From positions 1-64,000 of the forward strand of contig JAIBDT010000006.1 of assembly GCA_024686085.1 (NCBI GenBank): a stretch of DNA of 64,000 nt, given 5' to 3'. The position numbers were made by a program, and so were the translations under genes. Within the stretch, counting starts at the first letter, position 1. Each line of letters opens with the position of its first letter. Shown piece after piece: positions 20,010 through 29,109 of the stretch. Source of the DNA: Loktanella sp. Its GTDB lineage: Bacteria; Pseudomonadota; Alphaproteobacteria; Rhodobacterales; Rhodobacteraceae. Below the pieces are notes generated by a model, which searched no databases, was not told where the DNA came from, and saw only the letters and a list, made by a program, of their open reading frames with translations.

Positions 20010-21043
20010 GTCATGTCTCCTGCAAGGTTCAATGCGTGTATGCCCAAGGGGGCGGTCATTTGGTTGATGTCGTCTGCGGTTATGTCCGCCCAACTAGCGT
20101 GTTGCCATTGTGGGCTGCGGTCGCGGTCAATAATGGCAGCGCGAATGCCCTCGATAAAGTCGGAATGTTCAACCGCGCGATGCGTAAAGCGGTATTCATG
20201 TTCCACCGCATCCTCAATCTTACGTGTTTTGCGGGCTGCGTTGATCAGCGGCACAGCACAGGCCATTGCTAGCGGAGAGTTCCGGTCCATCAGCTTTTTG
20301 GCATGATCCAAGGGGGCAGGCAGGATCGTCGGGAGGTTGCTATAGATCTCGGACAGGTGGTCATATGCAAACGCATCGTCGATAATGCTTTGGCTTTTGG
20401 CGAGTTGAGAGGCTGGTGCGCTTTGTGGTGCGATGACGTCGACTGTCCCAGTCTCGCAAAGGGCTAATTTCAAGCCATCCCATTGATCTTGAGCAACAAA
20501 ATTATCGGCAAACCCCGCAAAGATTGCATCACCGGCATCCATCCTGTCGCCCGTAACCCCCAGATAGGTGCCCAAAAATCCAGGCGCGTTTGCCAGCAAC
20601 AGTGTGCCGCCGACGTCTGGAACAAGGCCAATCCCGCATTCTGGCATGGCAATTTGACTGGACTCGCAGACAATCCGGTGGCTTGCGTGACAGCCAACAC
20701 CGACACCGCCCCCCATGGTAAAACCATGCAGAAACGTCACGATTGGCTTGGGGTAATTCGCCAGTTTCGCGTTCAGCCGATATTCGTCGCGCCAGAAATT
20801 GCGACCGTAGTCATAGTCGCGCGCCTGACCCGAGGCATACATATCCGCGATATCGCCGCCCGAACAAAATGCGCGGTCGCCTGCGCCATCTATGACGATT
20901 AATTTGACAGCATCGTCGTCGCGCCACACGTCAATGGCGTCTTCAATCGCGGTACACATCTCCCACGTCAGCGCATTCAACGCTTTGGGGCGGTTCAGCG
21001 TGATATGGCCTGCTTTGCCAGACTTGCGTATGATAATATCCAT
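20006..21043 (-). CDS. Enoyl-CoA hydratase/isomerase family, probable 3-hydroxyisobutyryl-CoA hydrolase
   Basis: HITLNRPKALNALTWEMCTAIEDAI...FCSGGDIADMYASG...FLHGFTMGGGVGVGCHASHRIV; adjacent to mmsB. Confidence 0.9.
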   Translation of the reverse strand: MDIIIRKSGKAGHITLNRPKALNALTWEMCTAIEDAIDVWRDDDAVKLIVIDGAGDRAFCSGGDIADMYASGQARDYDYGRNFWRDEYRLNAKLANYPKPIVTFLHGFTMGGGVGVGCHASHRIVCESSQIAMPECGIGLVPDVGGTLLLANAPGFLGTYLGVTGDRMDAGDAIFAGFADNFVAQDQWDGLKLALCETGTVDVIAPQSAPASQLAKSQSIIDDAFAYDHLSEIYSNLPTILPAPLDHAKKLMDRNSPLAMACAVPLINAARKTRKIEDAVEHEYRFTHRAVEHSDFIEGIRAAIIDRDRSPQWQHASWADITADDINQMTAPLGIHALNLAGDMT

Positions 21044-22182
21044 CATGACTGCACCATATGGCGTGCGGTGATCAGGCGCATAATTTCGTTTGTGCCTTCA
21101 AGAATTTGATGCACCCGCAGGTCTCGCACAATCTTCTCGATCCCGTAATCCACAAGATAGCCATAGCCGCCATGCAATTGCAGGCATTGGTCAGCCACTT
21201 CGGACCCCGTTTCTGTGCACAACTTTTTTGCCATGGCGCAAAAGACGGTTGCATCGGGGGCATTGTTGTCCAGTTTCCAAGCCGCTTGGCGCAAGAACGT
21301 GCGTGCAGATTCCAATGCGATATTCATATCCGCAAGGCGGAATTGCAGTCCTTGGAATTGGTCGATTGATTGCCCGAATGCTTTACGCTCGGACATATAT
21401 TGCAGTGTTTTGTCCAGCGCAGATTGGGCGGCACCGATGGAACACGCCGCGATATTCAAACGCCCGCCATCAAGCCCTTTCATTGCATAAGTGAAACCTT
21501 TTCCCAGTTCACCAAGCAAATTCGCTTCAGAAATGTTCGTGTTGTCTAATTGAACTTGACGTGTTGGTTGCGACCGCCAACCCATCTTGTCCTCCAACCC
21601 ACCAAATGACAGGCCCTCTGACCCGTCCTCAACAACAAAAGCGCTGATCCCCTTGGGCCCTGCGTCACCGCTACGCGCCATGACGATATAGGCGTCAGAG
21701 TAGCCGCCACCGGAAATGAATGCTTTGGTGCCTGTCAGAGTGAATCCGTCATCAGTGCGCACAGCGCGGGTCTTAAGCGCCGCAGCGTCCGAACCGCAGG
21801 CAGGTTCGGTCAGGCAATACGACAAGACTGTTTGCATGGTGATTGCAGGTTGCAAGATGCGCGCCTTGAGGTCGTCCGACCCGAAGCTGTCGATCATCTT
21901 GGCGCACATGTTGTGAATGGACAGGAACGAGGCGACAGATGCGCATGACATCGATAGGGCCTCGAAAACTAATGTGGCGTCCAACCTAGATAGGCCTGTG
22001 CCGCCGTTTTCTTCGCTGACGTAAAGCCCGCCAAAGCCCAGTTCGGCGATCTGTTGCCACAATTCCTTGGGGATCATGCCGTCTTGGTCCCATTTCTGGG
22101 CGTAGGGCGCGATATTGTCAGTGCCAAAGTCTTTCGCCATGTCAAAAATGGCAATTTGTTCGTCTGATAGAGCAAAGTCCAT
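21043..22182 (-). CDS. Acyl-CoA dehydrogenase, probable isobutyryl-CoA dehydrogenase
   Basis: MDFALSDEQIAIFDMAKDFG...CLTEPACGSDAAALKTRA...LQLHGGYGYLVDYGIEKIVRDLRVHQILEGTNEIMR. Confidence 0.92.
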   Translation of the reverse strand: MDFALSDEQIAIFDMAKDFGTDNIAPYAQKWDQDGMIPKELWQQIAELGFGGLYVSEENGGTGLSRLDATLVFEALSMSCASVASFLSIHNMCAKMIDSFGSDDLKARILQPAITMQTVLSYCLTEPACGSDAAALKTRAVRTDDGFTLTGTKAFISGGGYSDAYIVMARSGDAGPKGISAFVVEDGSEGLSFGGLEDKMGWRSQPTRQVQLDNTNISEANLLGELGKGFTYAMKGLDGGRLNIAACSIGAAQSALDKTLQYMSERKAFGQSIDQFQGLQFRLADMNIALESARTFLRQAAWKLDNNAPDATVFCAMAKKLCTETGSEVADQCLQLHGGYGYLVDYGIEKIVRDLRVHQILEGTNEIMRLITARHMVQS

Positions 22183-22284
22183 CGTGGGGCCTCCCTTGGT
22201 CATAACCTGTCGGTCATGGGATCGGTACCAAGTCTAGGCCGTTCGGTGGGGTGGTTGGCCCATGGCGGGCCAACCTTGCCTAGC

Positions 22285-22629
22285 TTAGCTAATTGTAATT
22301 GTACCGCGCATGCTGGCGTGCGGCGTGCAGCGATACTCGAACCGGCCAGCGCCACCAAATGTCATGGTCGCTGATTGGCCTTTTTGTAATAGACCCGTGT
22401 CGAACGCGCCGTTCAGGTCGGTGGCGGAGTGACGCACGTTGTCCTCATTGACCCATGTCACAGTGTCGCCCGCATTGATGTTCAGGTTCTCAGGCGTGAA
22501 TTTCATGCCTTTAATCACAACAGTATGGGCGGTTGCGTGGCTGGCAGCGGATGCCATAGCAGCAGTCAGGGGCAGGGCCACTAGTGCGGCACCAAGGCGA
22601 AGAGCGTCACGGCGTGTCGGATTGGTCAT
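22285..22629 (-). CDS. Tat-exported cupredoxin (amicyanin/pseudoazurin-like)
   Basis: MTNPTRRDALRLGAAL... (twin-arginine) and type-1 copper ligands DNVRHSATD and CTPHASM. Confidence 0.9.
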   Translation of the reverse strand: MTNPTRRDALRLGAALVALPLTAAMASAASHATAHTVVIKGMKFTPENLNINAGDTVTWVNEDNVRHSATDLNGAFDTGLLQKGQSATMTFGGAGRFEYRCTPHASMRGTITIS

Positions 22630-22736
22630 TTGAATAGTCCCTTTGCAGTTACACAGCCTCGTTTTGTGGCTGTTTTCACTATGACCCACGGATGGTGGGC
22701 GAAAATAGTTTCACCCACCATAATTTTTTTTGGAAA

Positions 22737-24236
22737 TTAATCCATCGGCTTAAAGTTGAATTCGCCACCTTGGCGAATACCCGACGGCCAGCGCGATGTA
22801 ATGGTCTTGGTGCGTGTGTAGAATTTGAACGCATCAGGGCCGTGCTGGTTGAGATCGCCAAAGGCAGATTTCTTCCAGCCACCAAAGGTGTGATAGGCCA
22901 AAGGCACAGGGATTGGCACGTTGATCCCGACCATGCCGATGTTGATCCGGTTGGCAAAGTCGCGTGCCGTGTCGCCATCGCGCGTATAGATCGCGGTGCC
23001 GTTGCCGTATTCGTGGTCCATCGCCATGGTGATCGCGTCTTCATAGGTTTTAGCGCGCACAACGGACAGAACTGGCCCAAAGATTTCTTTGGTGTAGATG
23101 TCCATGTCAGTGGTGACGTGGTCAAACAGGTGCGGCCCGACAAAGAACCCGTCTTCATAGCCCTGCAGGCTAAAGTCACGCCCGTCCACAACAAGATCAG
23201 CCCCCTGATCGACGCCCGCTTGCACAAGCTTCAGGATGTTGGCTTTTGCCGCTGCGGTCACAACAGGACCATAGTCCACGTCATTGCCAGCCGTATATGG
23301 ACCGACCTTTAACGCGTCGATCCGTGGGATAAGTTTTTCAATCAGCTTGTTGGCAGTTTCCTCGCCAACAGGCACAGCCACCGAAATCGCCATGCAGCGT
23401 TCGCCCGCAGCACCGTAACCTGCACCGATCAGCGCGTCGGCTGCTTGGTCCAGATCAGCGTCAGGCATGATGATCATGTGGTTCTTGGCACCGCCAAAGC
23501 ACTGCACGCGCTTGCCGTTTGCACAGCCTCGGCCATAGATATATTCGGCAATCGGTGTCGACCCGACAAAGCCGATGGACTGGATCACGTCATGGTCGAT
23601 AATTGCATCTACGGCTTCCTTGTCACCGTTCACGACTTGCAAGATGCCCTTTGGCAGACCTGCTTCTTCCATCAGTTCGGCCAGCATGAGCGGCACAGAC
23701 GGATCACGCTCGGACGGCTTAAGGATAAACGCGTTGCCACATGCAATTGCAGGGGCGAACATCCACATCGGGATCATCGCAGGAAAGTTGAACGGCGTAA
23801 TGCCTGCACAAACGCCAAGCGCTTGTTTCATCGAATACATGTCAATGCCGGGGCCCGCGCTGTCGGTGAAGTCACCTTTCAGCAATTCAGGCGCACCGAT
23901 GCAGTATTCCACGACCTCAAGGCCACGCTGCACATCGCCTGCGGCATCTGGCAAGGTCTTGCCATGCTCGCGGGACAGGGCCTCTGCCAGCTTGTCCATG
24001 TTTTTGTTCAGCAAGCCAACAAAGGCCATCATCACGCGTGCACGGCGCTGTGGGTTCACAGCAGCCCATGCAGGTTGCGCAGCAGCCGCTGCTTGCACAG
24101 CAATGTCCATTTCGGCAGCAGATGCGAGCGGCAGCTTGGCCTGCACTTCACCCGTTGCAGGGTTGAAAACATCCGCAAAGCGGCCTGATGTCCCTTTGAC
24201 GTGGGCACCGTTGATGTAATGGGTCAGCTCTTGCAT
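22737..24236 (-). CDS. mmsA: CoA-acylating methylmalonate-semialdehyde dehydrogenase
   Basis: MQELTHYINGAHVKGTSGRFADVFNPATGEVQAKLPLAS...; GAKNHMIIMPDADLDQAADALIGAGYGAAGERCMAISVAVPVG. Confidence 0.96.
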   Translation of the reverse strand: MQELTHYINGAHVKGTSGRFADVFNPATGEVQAKLPLASAAEMDIAVQAAAAAQPAWAAVNPQRRARVMMAFVGLLNKNMDKLAEALSREHGKTLPDAAGDVQRGLEVVEYCIGAPELLKGDFTDSAGPGIDMYSMKQALGVCAGITPFNFPAMIPMWMFAPAIACGNAFILKPSERDPSVPLMLAELMEEAGLPKGILQVVNGDKEAVDAIIDHDVIQSIGFVGSTPIAEYIYGRGCANGKRVQCFGGAKNHMIIMPDADLDQAADALIGAGYGAAGERCMAISVAVPVGEETANKLIEKLIPRIDALKVGPYTAGNDVDYGPVVTAAAKANILKLVQAGVDQGADLVVDGRDFSLQGYEDGFFVGPHLFDHVTTDMDIYTKEIFGPVLSVVRAKTYEDAITMAMDHEYGNGTAIYTRDGDTARDFANRINIGMVGINVPIPVPLAYHTFGGWKKSAFGDLNQHGPDAFKFYTRTKTITSRWPSGIRQGGEFNFKPMD

Positions 24237-24306
24237 GGGATCCTCCGGTTGATTTGTGATCAGACTAGCCTTGCGGTTTTGCATCAACAAGCGTCAATAT
24301 GCCAAA

Positions 24307-24324
24307 ACAATTTTGCAAAATTGT
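24307..24324. promoter_or_regulatory. Perfect 18-bp palindrome in mmsA/LysR intergenic region
   Basis: ACAATTTTGCAAAATTGT equals its own reverse complement; 9 bp upstream of the LysR start codon. Confidence 0.6.
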
Positions 24325-24333
24325 AGGTGCGAT

Positions 24334-25236
24334 ATGAATTGGGATGATATGCGGGTTTTCTTGGCGGTGGCCCGCGCCGAAGGGCTGACGGGTGCTGCAC
24401 CCGTTCTTAAGATGGACCCTGCGACATTGGGGCGGCGCGTGGCACGGTTGGAACGGCATCTGGGGGCCGCATTATTCGTGAAATCTCCGCAAGGCTATGC
24501 ACTGACCGATCTGGGCGAACGGATGCGCGACCGCGCCGCCGAGGCAGAGGCGGTTCTCAGTCAAGCGATGGAAGTCGGCCAGACTGCAGGGCTTACGGGG
24601 CAAATCCGTATCGGCGCACCGGACGGGGTCGCTAACTTTCTGTTGCCACAGGTCTGTGCCGCGATCCAAGCCGACAACCCCGACCTCGAAGTGCAGATTC
24701 TCGCGCTGCCGCGTGTAGTGAATCTGTCGCGCCGCGAAGCAGATATGGCCATCACCGTCAGCCCACCCGTTGCAGGACGGCTGACTGTGCAAAAAATAAC
24801 CGACTACCAGCTGCATCTTGCAACGCGCCGCGATGCGAGCCCAGTGCAATCCTTGGATGATCTGAAAGGGCGCCCCATCGTGGGGTATATTCCTGACATG
24901 ATTTTCGACAAGGAACTGGACTATCTGGGGCCATTGGGCGGGGACGGTGTGCAACTGGCATCAAATTCGGTCGCGGTGCAAATGCAGATGGTGCGGCACG
25001 CAGGTGTCGGGATCGTGCACGACTTTGCGCTACCGGCGGTGCCGGAACTGACGCGGGTGCTGGTCGATGAGGTTGCACTGACACGATCCTTTTACCTCGT
25101 CCGCCACGCGTCCGACAGGCAATCGGCGCGGCTTACAGGCTTTGCCGAGGTGCTTTGCGCAGGGGTGAGGTCAGAAGTCGCACGTCTAGAACACGCAGCA
25201 CGCTTGACAGATGAACGTTTAGTTTGTGACACTTAG
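24334..25236 (+). CDS. LysR family transcriptional regulator, divergent from mmsA
   Basis: MNWDDMRVFLAVARAEGLTGAAPVLKMDPATLGRRVARLERHLGAALFVKSPQGYALT, LysR HTH. Confidence 0.93.
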   Translation: MNWDDMRVFLAVARAEGLTGAAPVLKMDPATLGRRVARLERHLGAALFVKSPQGYALTDLGERMRDRAAEAEAVLSQAMEVGQTAGLTGQIRIGAPDGVANFLLPQVCAAIQADNPDLEVQILALPRVVNLSRREADMAITVSPPVAGRLTVQKITDYQLHLATRRDASPVQSLDDLKGRPIVGYIPDMIFDKELDYLGPLGGDGVQLASNSVAVQMQMVRHAGVGIVHDFALPAVPELTRVLVDEVALTRSFYLVRHASDRQSARLTGFAEVLCAGVRSEVARLEHAARLTDERLVCDT

Positions 25237-25270
25237 AAGACGATATCCCGGTAAACCAAGGAGCGCGTTG

Positions 25271-25705
25271 ATGATTGTATCCCAAATTCTAAAATCCAAG
25301 CCTGAAATGGGCGTGATTTCTGTCAAGCCAGACGCGTCTGTATCCGAGGTGGTGGGGATACTTTCCGAAAAACGGATTGGTACGGTTGTTGTCTCATCCG
25401 ATGGCAATGCCCTCGACGGGATCTTGTCAGAGCGCGACATCGTGCGCGAACTCGGACGCCACGGTGTTTCCCTGATGGCAGAGCCAGCAAGTGCGATCAT
25501 GACGGCAAAGCTTGTGACCTGCGGGTCTAGCGACAGCGCTGATGACGTTCTGGCAAAAATGACCGAAGGGCGGTTCCGCCACATCCCTGTTGTCGATGAT
25601 GGCAAGATGATTGGCCTGATTTCGATTGGCGATGTGGTCAAGGCGCGCCTTTCCGAGCTGTCGATGGAAAAGGATGCCCTTGAAGGCATGATTATGGGGC
25701 ACTGA
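25271..25705 (+). CDS. CBS domain protein
   Basis: Two CBS repeats (KRIGTVVVSSDGNALDGILSERDIVREL; GRFRHIPVVDDGKMIGLISIGDVVK). Confidence 0.93.
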   Translation: MIVSQILKSKPEMGVISVKPDASVSEVVGILSEKRIGTVVVSSDGNALDGILSERDIVRELGRHGVSLMAEPASAIMTAKLVTCGSSDSADDVLAKMTEGRFRHIPVVDDGKMIGLISIGDVVKARLSELSMEKDALEGMIMGH

Positions 25706-25767
25706 CCCTTGCATTCCAATGCGCAATATTGTTGCGTGCGCTCAACTGAAAACGAATGAGGTGCGTG

Positions 25768-26259
25768 ATGCGCGTTGGACTTTATCCTGGCACTTTTGAT
25801 CCTGTCACCAACGGGCATCTGGACATTATTCGGCGTGGGTGCACGCTTGTTGACCGCTTAGTCATCGGGGTTGCCATTAACCGTGACAAGGGGCCGCTAT
25901 TCAGCCTCGAAGAACGTGTGGCGATGGTCAAAGCGGAGTGTGTTCCACTTGGTGCGGCCGTCGGTTGCGAAGTGGTCGTGCATCCGTTCGAGAACCTGCT
26001 GATTGACTGCGCGCGCGACGTGGGCGCCACGGTGATCATCCGCGGTCTGCGGGCTGTCGCAGATTTTGAGTATGAATTTCAAATGGTTGGGATGAACCGC
26101 TCGATGGATAACTCGATCGAGACCGTGTTCCTGATGGCGGACGCCAAAAACCAAGCGATTGCGTCAAAGCTCGTGAAAGAGATCGCGCGGCTTGGTGGGG
26201 ATATTACTAAATTCGTGCCTGCTTCCGTAAAGGACGCATTGCGTGCAAAGCTGGTTTAA
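25768..26259 (+). CDS. coaD: Pantetheine-phosphate adenylyltransferase
   Basis: MRVGLYPGTFDPVTNGHLDIIRRG...VIIRGLRAVADFEYEFQMVGMNR. Confidence 0.97.
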   Translation: MRVGLYPGTFDPVTNGHLDIIRRGCTLVDRLVIGVAINRDKGPLFSLEERVAMVKAECVPLGAAVGCEVVVHPFENLLIDCARDVGATVIIRGLRAVADFEYEFQMVGMNRSMDNSIETVFLMADAKNQAIASKLVKEIARLGGDITKFVPASVKDALRAKLV

Positions 26260-26525
26260 CGCGGCCCGTTGCGACCGCGTCCTACAGTTTAGCTATAAGC
26301 GCTGATATTCATGACGCGTGCGGCTTCTGCACGGCTGACGCTGCATGCGCATGGCTTGTTTGTTTTACCAGAGACGATAGTCGACAGGATTGTTTTCAAG
26401 AAGGTCATTTTACAAGTGTCCAAAAATGAGGCGTTACGGTGTTCTAAGGACCGCCTACGGCTCGAAATGCACGACGACAAATGCTGTTACGGACTACCCG
26501 CAATGCAACCAGCGCATAGGACAGC

Positions 26526-26559
26526 AAAAAGCCGGCCGCATGAACTGGGCCGGTTTTTT
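26526..26559. terminator. Bidirectional rho-independent terminator between coaD side and gap
   Basis: AAAAAGCCGGCC...GGCCGGTTTTTT. Confidence 0.85.
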
Positions 26560-26583
26560 GTATTCTACTTTATTTTAAACGGG

Positions 26584-27588
26584 TTAGATAAGTTTGCCCA
26601 TTGCAACAGCCGTGTCAGCCATGCGATTTGAGAAACCCCATTCGTTGTCGTACCATGTCAGAATGCGCACCATATTGCCATCCAAGACCTTGGTTTGGTC
26701 AAGGTGGAAGATCGAAGAGCGTGGATCATGGTTGAAATCGCAGCTGACGTTCGGCTGATCGGTGAAGCCAAGGATGCCTTTGAGCGGGCCGTTGGTGGCA
26801 GCTTCAATGATGGCTGCGTTGATTTCTTCGACAGTTGTCGCGCGGGAGGCTTCAAACGTCATGTCAACGACCGACACGTTCGGCGTTGGGACGCGGATCG
26901 CAACACCGTCGAGCTTGCCGTCGAGTTCTGGTAAAACCAGACCAACGGCTTTTGCCGCCCCTGTGGACGTTGGGATCATGGACAAGGCCGCCGCACGAGC
27001 GCGGTAGAGGTCTTTGTGCATGGTATCCAGCGTCGGTTGGTCGCCTGTATAGCTGTGGATTGTGGTCATAAAGCCCTTGGTGATTCCAACAGCGTCGTTC
27101 AAAACCTTGGCAACAGGGGACAGGCAGTTGGTTGTGCAAGACGCGTTTGACACGACGATATCGTCTGTGGTCAATGTTTTGTCATTCACGCCGTAAACAA
27201 TTGTCTTGTCTGCATCTTTGCCAGGCGCAGAGATCAAAACGCGGCTTGATCCGTTATCAAGGTGGGCTTGGCATGCTTCTTTGGAAGTGAAAATGCCTGT
27301 GCATTCCAGCACGATATCCACGTCGCCCCACGGCAGGTCGGCAGGGTTGCGGATCGCGGTGACACGCATTGGACCGCGGCCAACGTCGATCGTGTCCTCG
27401 GTTGTGGTCACAGTTGCAGGAAAGCGGCCATGCACAGAATCAAAGCGCAGCAGATGTGCGTTGGTTTCAACCGGGCCGAGATCATTTATGGCAATGACTT
27501 CAATATCGGTGCGACCGCTTTCAATGATTGCGCGCAACACGTTACGCCCGATACGACCAAAGCCGTTGATTGCTACTTTGACTGCCAT
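26584..27588 (-). CDS. gap: Type I glyceraldehyde-3-phosphate dehydrogenase (NAD-type signature)
   Basis: [21 protein letters not shown]...[24 protein letters not shown]...[14 protein letters not shown]...WYDNEWGFS. Confidence 0.97.
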   Translation of the reverse strand: MAVKVAINGFGRIGRNVLRAIIESGRTDIEVIAINDLGPVETNAHLLRFDSVHGRFPATVTTTEDTIDVGRGPMRVTAIRNPADLPWGDVDIVLECTGIFTSKEACQAHLDNGSSRVLISAPGKDADKTIVYGVNDKTLTTDDIVVSNASCTTNCLSPVAKVLNDAVGITKGFMTTIHSYTGDQPTLDTMHKDLYRARAAALSMIPTSTGAAKAVGLVLPELDGKLDGVAIRVPTPNVSVVDMTFEASRATTVEEINAAIIEAATNGPLKGILGFTDQPNVSCDFNHDPRSSIFHLDQTKVLDGNMVRILTWYDNEWGFSNRMADTAVAMGKLI

Positions 27589-27631
27589 GTTGCGGTCTCC
27601 TGATAAATGAGGGGTGGGGCGAGCCCTGTCC

Positions 27632-27645
27632 TGTTTGCGCTAACA
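27632..27645. promoter_or_regulatory. Operator-like palindrome upstream of gap
   Basis: TGTTTGCGCTAACA, palindromic except for one position pair (TGTT-N-GCGC-N-AACA), 44 bp upstream of the gap start. Confidence 0.45.
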
Positions 27646-27695
27646 TCGCGATTTTCGCTAAAAGGTCAAGGTTCAGACTGCCTCAAAAGAGCAGG

Positions 27696-27839
27696 TTACC
27701 GCCAGAATGCGACTTTATCGATAAGTTGAAGGATTCCGCGCAAAACAATCTCGATGGCGTTGAGGTGCAGCACAAAATGATCAAGGGCGAAAAAGCCGAT
27801 GATTGTGAGGCCAAGCCAAATTGCGATTGTGTTTGTCAT
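27696..27839 (-). CDS. 47-aa small membrane-associated protein between the two gap genes
   Basis: Hand-translated: MTNTIAIWLGLTIIGFFALDHFVLHLNAIEIVLRGILQLIDKVAFWR*. Co-oriented with the gap genes and below the supplied ORF cutoff. Confidence 0.7.
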   Translation of the reverse strand: MTNTIAIWLGLTIIGFFALDHFVLHLNAIEIVLRGILQLIDKVAFWR

Positions 27840-27903
27840 GGCTTTGTCTAGCGCGGGCTATGACAAAGCGAAAGGGGCGAGCATCAGCACGCCCCTAGAA
27901 ATT

Positions 27904-28908
27904 TTAGTGCAACAGACGACCCATTGCAGAGGCAACATCGGCCATGCGGGCAGAGAAGCCCCATTCGTTGTCATACCATGCCAGCACGCGCACCGTGCGT
28001 CCGCCAACAACTTTGGTCTGGTCTGGCGCAAAAATGCAGGACTGCGTGGTGTGGTTGAAGTCGATCGAGACTTTTGCCTCGTCGTCATAGGCCATGACCA
28101 TGCCCATGTAACCGCCTGCGGCTTCAGCCACGATGGCGTTAATGTCCTCAACGCTGACAGATTTGCCAGCTTCAAACGTCAGATCAACCGCTGATACATT
28201 CGGTGTCGGCACGCGCATTGCAGTGCCGTCCAACTTGCCTTCCAGTTCTGGCAAAACCAGACCCAGTGCTTTGGCAGCACCCGTGGAGGTCGGAATCATC
28301 GCCATTGCAGCGGCGCGGGCGCGGTAAAGGTCACTGTGGCGGCGGTCCAGCGTTGGCTGGTCGCCAGTATAGCTGTGGATCGTCGTCATGATGCCGCGCT
28401 CGATGCCAACCGCGTCATTGAGAACCTTAGCAAGCGGGGCCAAGCAGTTGGTTGTGCAAGAGCCGTTCGAGATCATACGCTCGTTGGCCAACATGTCGCG
28501 GTGGTTCACACCGTAGACGACTGTGCGGTCAACGTTGCTGGCAGGGGCAGAGATCAGGACTTTCTTTGCGCCTTGACGCAAGTGAACGTCTGCTTTGGTG
28601 CCGTCGTTAAATTTGCCAGTGCACTCAAGAACAACGTCACAGCCGGACCAGTCTAGCTCTTCCGGATTATAGGTCGACATCACATCAATCGGGCCGCGGC
28701 CAAGATCCATGGTGTTCCCAGAAACTTTGATAGGGCTGCCAAAACGGCCATGCACCGAATCGTATTTTAGCAAATGCGCGTTTGTCTCGATTGGGCCGGT
28801 GGCATTGATCTTGACGACCTGAACGTCGTTGCGTGCAGCTTCGGTGATGTGTGCCAATGTGCAACGTCCGATGCGTCCAAATCCGTTGATCCCGATGGTG
28901 ACTGTCAT
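27904..28908 (-). CDS. Type I glyceraldehyde-3-phosphate dehydrogenase, second paralogue (GapB-like cofactor signature)
   Basis: [21 protein letters not shown]...VVKINATGPIETNAHLLKYDSVHGRF...NGSCTTNCLAPLAK...[12 protein letters not shown]; Ala replaces the usual Asp after 'IN'. Confidence 0.95.
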   Translation of the reverse strand: MTVTIGINGFGRIGRCTLAHITEAARNDVQVVKINATGPIETNAHLLKYDSVHGRFGSPIKVSGNTMDLGRGPIDVMSTYNPEELDWSGCDVVLECTGKFNDGTKADVHLRQGAKKVLISAPASNVDRTVVYGVNHRDMLANERMISNGSCTTNCLAPLAKVLNDAVGIERGIMTTIHSYTGDQPTLDRRHSDLYRARAAAMAMIPTSTGAAKALGLVLPELEGKLDGTAMRVPTPNVSAVDLTFEAGKSVSVEDINAIVAEAAGGYMGMVMAYDDEAKVSIDFNHTTQSCIFAPDQTKVVGGRTVRVLAWYDNEWGFSARMADVASAMGRLLH

Positions 28909-28996
28909 TGGCTTTACCTCATTGCTGCGATTCCGTTGGCAGTTCTATGGCAAATGGAGTCCAATGCAGGAAGGATTAATATGAGTTTATCCAATA

Positions 28997-29052
28997 TGTT
29001 AGCGATAAAAGGGATGGATTGTGTCTGGTGGCGCTAACGGTTTGCGATAACA
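28997..29052. promoter_or_regulatory. Cluster of LacI-type operator-like motifs between gap paralogue and DUF808 gene
   Basis: TGTTAGCGATAAAA (28997), TGGTGGCGCTAACG (29026), GGTTTGCGATAACA (29039); each retains at least one TGTTA/TAACA-type half site around a central CG. Confidence 0.4.
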
Positions 29053-29109
29053 ATAGGATCTGCGGTTTCGTGAAAACGATGCGAATACGCGTAGATTAAG
29101 GAGTAGATC

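Noticed and set aside
27799-28194. 131-aa + strand ORF between/over the gap genes
   Set aside because: Antisense to the second gap gene and to the better-supported 47-aa minus-strand ORF.
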